DNA of 60,000 nucleotides from Symbiodinium natans (Eukaryota; Sar; Dinophyceae; Suessiales; Symbiodiniaceae): the NCBI GenBank assembly GCA_905221605.1, contig CAJNDS010002768.1, positions 62,501-122,500 on the forward strand, given 5' to 3'. Shown piece after piece: positions 55,612-60,000 of the stretch. The position numbers and the translations under genes were made by a program. The stretch's first letter is position 1. Each line of letters opens with the position of its first letter. Below the pieces are notes generated by a model. It was not told where the DNA came from. It did no database searches and worked only from the letters and a program-made list of their open reading frames with translations.

Positions 55612-56092
55612 TAAACCCTAAACCTCTCTTTCATATAAAATTTAATGTTGGGGAGTTACTGGGCAAGGTCGCCGTTTTGCTGGGCAAGGTCAAGGTCATT
55701 TTTTTACTGGGCAAGGCCATTTTCGCACTGGGCAAGGTCGTTCGGTCCAAAAAACGACCTTGCCCAGTAAAAACAAGACCTTGCCCAGTAACTCTTTTAC
55801 TGGGCAAGGTCATATTTTTCCGGGGCAAGGTCATTTCTTTTGCTGGGCAAGGTCATTTGTTTCTGGGCAAGGTCGCTTTTTTACTGGGCAAGGTCATTTT
55901 TTCACTGGGCAAGGTATTCTTTTTTACTGGGCGAGGTTTTTTTTTTACTGGGCAAGGTCATTTTTTACGGGTGCAAGGTCGTTCTATAAGTGAAATATGT
56001 TCTTAATGTTATGGGATTCTTTGGGCGGGTGGGTATTTCTTCTGGAATAATTTCTTGACTAGTGCATGCTTGGACTTGAGACGCTGAACCCT
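55612..56092. mobile_element. Minisatellite-bearing element, copy 2
   Basis: Flanks match the 26.1-kb copy. The core has about 14 units like ACTGGGCAAGGTCATTTTTT (55660-55985); two units at 55753-55790 are inverted. ORFs in this core (repeats of GKV, GQG) are by-products. Confidence 0.7.
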
Positions 56093-56431
56093 AAACCCTA
56101 AACCCCAAACCCCAACCCCCAAACCCTAAACCCTAAACCCTAAACCCTAAACCCTAAACCCTAAACCTACTTCCAACAAAGGTATTATGGGACATGGGTC
56201 TCCTACTCGCTTGGCACAGGGCTTCTAGGGCTTCTACCTTGGACCCTTTAGGTGGTACCCTTGGGTTTTGGGGTCCCTTTTTAAGGATCCCCAACGGGCC
56301 ATTTAGGGTTTAGGGTTTAGGGTTTAGGGTTTAGGGTTTAGGGTTTAGGGGTACAACCTTAGGGGTACCAGTCTTCATCCCTTGAGGGCTGTTCAAAATA
56401 CTTGGCGGCAAACCCTAGAGCCTAAACCCTG

Positions 56432-56570
56432 CTAACGGTAGTTACATGGTCCCCAAATTTGGGCCCTTAAAAGGGGACCCCTTATATACCCCTTATATTC
56501 CCCTATACATATGAACCCTTTAAGGGAGGTAAAGCGGCCATATTAAAGGGCCCATGAAACTACCCTTAGA
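56432..56570. mobile_element. Foldback element, family A
   Basis: ACGGTAGTTACATGGTCCCC...TTAAAGGGCCCATGAAACTA with the usual GGACCCCTTATATACCCC interior. Confidence 0.85.
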
Positions 56571-56663
56571 ACCCTAAAAACAGCTTGCTCTAAGGAATCT
56601 GTCTTCAGGTCGCAACAAGCCCATATGGTTAAAAGGAAATATTCTCTTTTCTTGGCTGCACTT

Positions 56664-56757
56664 CGGAGGGTAGCTATAAACTAAACTTTCAGCTGCCTTA
56701 CTAGGAAACCCAGTAAACCCCAAAAGGCTAAGGATCTAAAGTTACAGTAAAGCACCA
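56664..56757. mobile_element. Foldback element, family G
   Basis: Second copy of the 52.34-kb element, about 88% identical; shared sequence extends to CTTGGCTGCACT on one side and CCACAAAG on the other. Confidence 0.75.
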
Positions 56758-57121
56758 CAAAGGTTTAAGCTGTCACTTAAACTAGCCATGTTGGAGGATC
56801 TGGGCTGGTGGTGCAACAGACTCTGGCATCTCTTGGGTGTTCAGACGGCTGCCATGCTTTTAGGGTTTAGGGTTTAGGGTTTAGGGTTTAGGGTTTAGGG
56901 TTTAGGGTTTAGGGTTTAGGGTTTAGGGTTTAGGGTTTAGGGTTTAGGGTTTAGGGATTAGGGATTTGCATCCACGTAACGCTGTAGATTCTGTTGCACT
57001 GTCAGCAATCGGCCACGGGCTGCTGATTACCAAACCCGGCCCGGCGCTGCACAAAAAAAGTGATCCATCGCACTCAGCCATTTGTTGATGCCGGAAGCTC
57101 AGGATCTCTTTGCTTTAGTCG

Positions 57122-57976
57122 TTAGCTGATCTGACGGACGAAACCCTGCACCACGGTTTTGGCCCGGTTGAACCATCCGGTACTGGACATCATGTCTTCA
57201 TCGACCATGCCTGCTTTCTCACGTCGGCCAGAAATCAACTTCCTGAGTTTGCCAGGGTGTGCCTGCACGTTCTTCAGGAAATGTTCGAGCCGACGCTCGT
57301 ACGCCTGGTGCATCAAGCCATTCGGCGGCAAGGGTGGGGAGCTTTCGTCCGGCCAGCTGCAGTTGCCCATCGACAGCCTTGGAGACTTCGAGTCGTGTCG
57401 ATACCAATCCTTGGTAGCCCAATAACTATATTATAATAAGGGCACCCTTTTTTTGGTTGGTTACTTTATAAGGGAAAAAAGGAAAGTCGTACCCCTGGGG
57501 TACCAAGAATCTGCCTCGACTTCCCAAACGCCGGGCGCGCTGTCGGTGCTTATCGGGAAGTTCGGCTCCACGGAGGGCGAACAGGGGTCTGTGAAGGAGC
57601 TGCGCATTCCATCACAGCTGGGCATCCCATCCTTGGGAGCCCAGTAACCATATGACAATAAGGGCGCCCTTTTCTTTGGTTAGATACTTTATGAGCGAAC
57701 CTAGAACCCAAAAAAGGGTAAAGGGTACCATTGGGCTGCCAAGCATCATCCTCAGCAGACGGCGCTGGCTGACTGCTGGGCATCAACGGCAATAGCTGAC
57801 CGATGTTCTCGGAGCTTGCCGAATCCAGTGGTCCCATGGCCGGAGTGTGCAAGTTTGCAGACCTCACAAGTCGTTTTCGACAGGAGAATGATTGGCAAAA
57901 TGAACCTTGAGCCAAAGCCATGTTGAGAGCTTCCCCAGTTACTTCCCTAATTGGTGGGGCTCTGGCCGCACCCTCA

Positions 57977-58007
<31 letters not shown>

Positions 58008-58278
58008 CCGTGGGGAGAGTGGAGTTGTGCCCTCAAGACCCTAAACTCAAAGGGAACAAAGTAATCAGGGAATCTAAAAACAAAATCCTGAACCCCACAT
58101 GCCCCTTCAAGCCCGAGAAATGAAAAACCTGTAATGACTCCTTTGAACACCAAAACCCTGAACTAAACCCTAAACCCGAAACCCTACACCCTAAAACTAA
58201 ACCCTAAACCCTAAACCCTGTGTAAACCTTCGGGAATTGAATGGATCTAGGCAGTTGCTGGCGGTCCTTTTCTTCCAT
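57122..58278 (-). CDS. Complete five-exon gene, unknown protein of 240 residues
   Basis: Exons: 58278-58228 (ATG with an in-frame TGA upstream; EEKDRQQLPRSIQFPK), 58128-58047 (VFHFSGLKGHVGFRILFL), 57929-57748 (LNMALAQGSFCQSFSCRK), 57631-57512 (DGMPSCDGMRSSFTDPC) and 57409-57122 (WYRHDSKSPRLSMGNC to GFVRQIS, TAA). All four junctions keep frame; total 723 bp. Introns are 99, 117, 116 and 102 bp. Intron 1 (GT-AG) is mostly TTTAGGG units, intron 2 holds a 30-base G run (minus strand), and introns 3 and 4 are family C elements with target duplications. The C-terminal third is basic (HFLKNVQAHPGKLRKL); the middle is Ser/Pro-rich. No known domain recognised; KNVQAHP is echoed at 17.3 kb. Confidence 0.75.
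57410..57511 (-). mobile_element. Introner, family C (intron 4)
   Basis: On minus: GATT|CTTGGTACCCC ... GGGCTACCAAG|GATT. The 4-bp GATT duplication and the CTTGG/CCAAG ends are visible. Removing one GATT plus the element restores EVEADWYRH. This splices as GA-AG. Confidence 0.75.
57632..57747 (-). mobile_element. Introner, family C (intron 3)
   Basis: On minus: GATG|CTTGGCAGCCC ... GGGCTCCCAAG|GATG. 4-bp duplication GATG; removal restores SAEDDGMPSC. It shares the AATAAGGGC core with intron 4. Confidence 0.75.
57976..58006 (+). repeat. Poly-C tract inside intron 2
   Basis: About 30 C on plus (G in the transcript) within the second intron of the 57-kb gene. Confidence 0.95.
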
Positions 58279-58365
58279 GGGGAGCGTGGCAAGGCGTCAA
58301 GGCCGAAAGGCCCAGCACCAATTAAATGGGCTTAGGGTTTAGGGTTTAGGGTTTAGGGTTTAGGG

Positions 58366-58464
58366 TTTGGGGTTTGGGGTTTGGGGTTTGGGGTTTGGGG
58401 TTTGGGGTTTGGGGTTTGGGGTTTGGGGTTTGGGGTTTGGGGTTTGGGGTTTGGGGTTTGGGGT
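58366..58464 (+). repeat. Homogenised TTTGGGG array
   Basis: About 14 perfect TTTGGGG units after five TTTAGGG units. Confidence 0.97.
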
Positions 58465-60000
58465 TTATAGAGCTTAGGGTTTAGGGTTTAGAAACTTCAC
58501 CCCTTGACACAAGTATGCCCTAAACCCTAAACCCTGAGACGTAAACCCTAAACCCTAGACCCTAAACCCTAAACCCTAAACCCGATAATCCCTAAGTCCC
58601 TAACCCCTAACCCTAAGCTCCAAGGGCACCGACGTTTAAGGCTGCAGGTTCAGGGTGTTAGTAGCTTGGGGCATTGGAGTTTGTGTTGTGGTCTTGCGGT
58701 ATACAGCTTCTGGTCAAGCCGTTGTGGGCTTGAGTTCTTTTTGCTGCAAAGCTTGGGCTTAGGGTTTCTCAGCGCTTCCGGCGTAGTTTGTAAAATTCGG
58801 ACCTGCCAGCACCCTACGGGGTTCAGGGTTTAGGGTTTAGGGTTTCGGGTTTATAATAGGGTTCAGGGTTCAGGGTTTAGGGTGCACTCCAGCACCCTAG
58901 TTGTGTGCATCAATCCAGCCTTGACGGCAAAGCCACGGCGATGTCAATGCACATTGGCATTCGCTTGAACACTTGAAACCCGAACTTGGAGCTTTTGGGG
59001 CGGGATTAGGGCTTAGGGCTTAGGGCTGAGGGCTTAGGGTTTAGGGTTTAGGGTTTAGGGTTTAGGGTTTAGGGTTTAGGGTTTAGGGTTTAGGGTTTAG
59101 GGTTTAGGGTTTAGGGTTTAGGGTTTAGGGTTTAAAGTAGGAAATCAGGTAGTCTGAACTCTCGGGAGCTGGGCTTGCGCTCTGGAAGCCTTCATGTTCT
59201 GGCCTCCCTAAGCCCTGGAACCATAAGGCCTTTCCCAAAATCCTAAACCCTAAACCCTAAACCCTAAACCCTAAACCCTAAACCCTAAACCCTAAACCCT
59301 AAACCCTGAACCCTACATGTGCTCAACCCTAACATCGGAGGCACCTCCTGAAGTTGTTGGGAACCTTACAGAGTGTATAGAATGCTCGATGCCCTTCTGT
59401 TTGGGCTTTAGGGGTCAGGGCTTAGAGTTTTTAGGTGCTAGGGTTCAGGGTTTGAGGTTTAGGCTTTAGGGTTCAGGGAGTGAGCCCCCCACCCCCCAGG
59501 AGCTGCCACGCCCGACATTTGTAGCGCGAGGTGGAGGCCAAAAAGTTGCATTGCACGGGCACCGACGAAAACGGAACCCATGCCCCGCGAGCCCAAAGGT
59601 GTATGAGTTTAAAGTAGCATAGGGTTTAGGGCTTAGGGCTTAGGGCTTAGGGTTTAGGGTTTAGGGTTTAGGGTTTAGGGTTTAGGGTTTAAGCCCCCAA
59701 GCCACGAACCCCCATACCCCTAACAGAACAAAACCCCCCTGCCCCTGTCTGATGGCCGATGTGATTTCAACACCCTGAAGTGGCAGTCGCACTGGGGGTG
59801 ATAAGGTTTACATGGACTAAAGACGTATATACCCTACTCCACACAACCCAAGGGCCCATACTTCAGAACCCTTTACAGGAATTAAGGGACCACATTAAGG
59901 GTCCATCTGAGTTGCTGAGTTCATAAGCCCCCCCAAAAGTGTAAACTTTCAGTTCTATAGGGGACTATAGCATCCCAAAAAGTGTAAAGCGTGCTCACTC
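58465..60000. other. Array-rich end, no firm gene
   Basis: Arrays at 59033-59135, 59238-59305 and 59630-59690; a family A partial at 59807-59915; a family G copy at 59931-59998 (uninterrupted). Islands at 58870-58980 and 59140-59230 are exon-sized but I could not settle a frame. Confidence 0.4.

Larger units (their letters stand above)
1..60000. repeat. Interspersed TTTAGGG/CCCTAAA telomere-like arrays
   Basis: Roughly 150 blocks of the 7-bp unit occur throughout in both orientations, 2-25 units each, with single-base variants and no terminal polarity. This is not a chromosome end: unique sequence, genes and foldback elements lie between all blocks. Typical spacing is 100-400 bp. Longest near-pure blocks: 1341-1440, 4567-4661, 8388-8504, 10836-10921, 14366-14461, 22278-22396, 30374-30488, 34903-35056, 41965-42101, 45403-45583, 53938-54016, 56860-56958, 59033-59135. 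Many blocks abut exon ends. Confidence 0.97.

Noticed and set aside
55521-56006. 161-codon plus ORF
   Set aside because: Translation of the GGGCAAGGTC minisatellite core.
1-60000. True chromosome end
   Set aside because: Arrays are short, in both orientations, and interleaved with unique DNA and exons throughout; neither edge of the window ends in a long one-way array.

Overview
The window reads as nuclear DNA of a eukaryotic alga, most likely a dinoflagellate (possibly Suessiales/Symbiodiniaceae-like). This is inference, not identification. It rests on plant/dinoflagellate-type TTTAGGG repeats, GT, GC and GA 5' splice sites with AG|G acceptors, inverted-repeat elements acting as introns with target duplications, GC-rich third codon positions in many exons, and no bacterial-style ORFs. 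No rRNA, tRNA, CRISPR array or transposase was found.

About 150 blocks of TTTAGGG/CCCTAAA and variants (TTTGGGG, TTTCGGG, CCGTAAA, CCTAAAG) occur in both orientations across the whole window, from 2 to about 25 units each, separated by 60-400 bp of unique sequence. Many unique islands are exon-sized. They have an open frame, a pyrimidine-AG acceptor on one side, and a donor (usually G|GTTTAG) that is the first base of the next array. The arrays are therefore largely intronic.

Layout: 0-3 kb is mostly arrays with ambiguous exon islands. Minus-strand exons occur at 3.3-5.8 kb and 7.5-7.9 kb. At 8.2-15 kb there are four diverged copies of one minus-strand gene family. Further exons follow at 16.5-17.3 kb, then an AGT/AGC microsatellite at 18 kb and plus-strand exons at 19.6-21.4 kb. 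Mostly minus-strand exons lie at 22-38 kb, including one resembling Tpt1/KptA RNA 2'-phosphotransferase. Mixed-strand exons lie at 38-54 kb. The clearest gene is a five-exon minus-strand gene at 57.1-58.3 kb with start, stop and matching phases; two of its introns are related inverted-repeat introners with target duplications, and another is almost entirely telomere-like repeat.

At least seven short foldback (MITE/introner-like) families are present. An unusual element with a minisatellite core occurs twice, at 26.1 and 55.6 kb.

Most exons are short (33-160 bp) and were read by eye. In several islands both strands are open, so strand and frame are provisional where stated. Most proteins could not be named.
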